Part shown: positions 14,466 to 14,674 of the stretch, in pieces
Numbering within the stretch: position 1 is the first letter of the stretch
Layout of the letters: the number at the start of each line of letters is the position of its first letter
Source of the DNA: CAYFSC01 sp964345695
Lineage (GTDB): Bacteria; Bacteroidota; Rhodothermia; Rhodothermales; Salinibacteraceae
Reading direction: 5' to 3'
Assembly (NCBI GenBank): GCA_964345695.1
Contig: CAYFSC010000073.1
Span: forward strand, 1 to 14,674
Length of the DNA stretch: 14,674 bases
Notes under the pieces: generated by a model
The model's input: the letters and a program-made list of their open reading frames with translations, nothing else
Database searches by the model: none
Told to the model about the DNA's origin: nothing
Position numbers and translations under genes: made by a program

Positions 14466-14674
14466 TTTGCCCTGGACGGGACGCCGAGAGGCCGTGCTTC
14501 CCATCCACCTGCAGACGGTGCCCTGTGCGTGGCGGCCTGTCGGTGCTGGGCTGGCCGTCGTGAGCGCAGGTCTGCAGGATGCGCACCACGGCGCGTCCGA
14601 TGCTTCCCTCCTCTCGCAGGGCCAGAAGTGTGGTTCAGGGATTCTCTGCCTGCGGTGCATCGGGGGCAGAAGAC
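14466..14674. other. Downstream region without a supportable gene
   Basis: No convincing gene is seen in these 209 bases. A perfect 9-bp inverted repeat, CCTGCAGAC (14508-14516) and GTCTGCAGG (14570-14578), encloses 53 nt. There is no hairpin with a T-tract that would be an obvious terminator for the efflux operon. A minus-strand frame (14634 to 14446) stays open for about 62 codons but lacks a good start and overlaps the pump's 3' end. It could be a gene remnant, but I cannot support that. Confidence 0.4.

Noticed and set aside
14446..14634. Minus-strand 62-codon open frame at the window end as a transposase remnant
   Set aside because: It has no good start codon, no recognisable catalytic motif, and overlaps the 3' end of the pump gene. 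I could not tie it to any family.
12315..14660. Very long open frame on the minus strand, antisense to the RND pump gene
   Set aside because: The His, Asp, Gln and Arg-rich product has no family motif and mirrors the pump's codon structure. The plus-strand gene is certain.
1..14674. CRISPR arrays, tRNA/rRNA genes, phage or toxin-antitoxin systems
   Set aside because: No regularly spaced repeats, no cloverleaf-like segments, and no genes of these systems were seen in the window.

Overview
The window is a GC-rich bacterial chromosomal scaffold segment with one 100-base run of Ns. All nine genes look intact. The gene set points to a Gram-negative bacterium with an outer membrane: a tripartite-type RND efflux adaptor and pump, and a DUF5916-type outer-membrane protein. 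The DUF5916 family, the near absence of Shine-Dalgarno sequences, the high GC and the acidic linkers and tails in several proteins (DprA, the RND adaptor, the RND pump) suggest a halophilic member of the Rhodothermota/Bacteroidota (Salinibacter-like). That placement is inference from gene content, not from a marker gene.

Layout. Positions 1-457 hold no supportable gene. A small four-helix membrane protein of unknown function follows (458-892, +). It converges on an obg-dprA operon (minus strand, 3148 down to 957). In this operon the stop of the ribosome-assembly GTPase gene obg overlaps the start of the DNA-uptake/recombination gene dprA as ATGA. Next come rnhA (3361-3801, +) and a convergent yigZ/IMPACT-family gene (4487-3864, -). 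Divergent from yigZ is a large secreted DUF5916 protein (4734-7277, +) with an N-terminal CBM9-like domain and a probable C-terminal beta barrel. Its GTG start is preceded by a 15-codon leader frame and a GC hairpin. A 100-N assembly gap (7290-7389) lies between this gene and the next, convergent, pair.

The right half looks like one functional module. A LytS-type membrane histidine kinase (9478-8267, -) and a LytTR response regulator (8274-7450, -) overlap by 8 nt. They are divergent from an RND periplasmic adaptor lipoprotein (9825-11237, +) and an RND inner-membrane pump (11298-14465, +). The 346-bp region between the two operons contains two CCGTTCG motifs, two CCGTTAC motifs and a near-perfect 16-bp palindrome. 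The CCGTTCG core matches what is known of AlgR/LytTR binding boxes, so a plausible model is that the two-component system controls the pump. No outer-membrane channel gene is visible in the window. The last ~200 bases hold no gene I can support.

Most of the window is conserved housekeeping and transport. I see no clear, wholly new system. The most interesting parts are regulatory: the shared control region at 9479-9824 and the leader of the DUF5916 gene.
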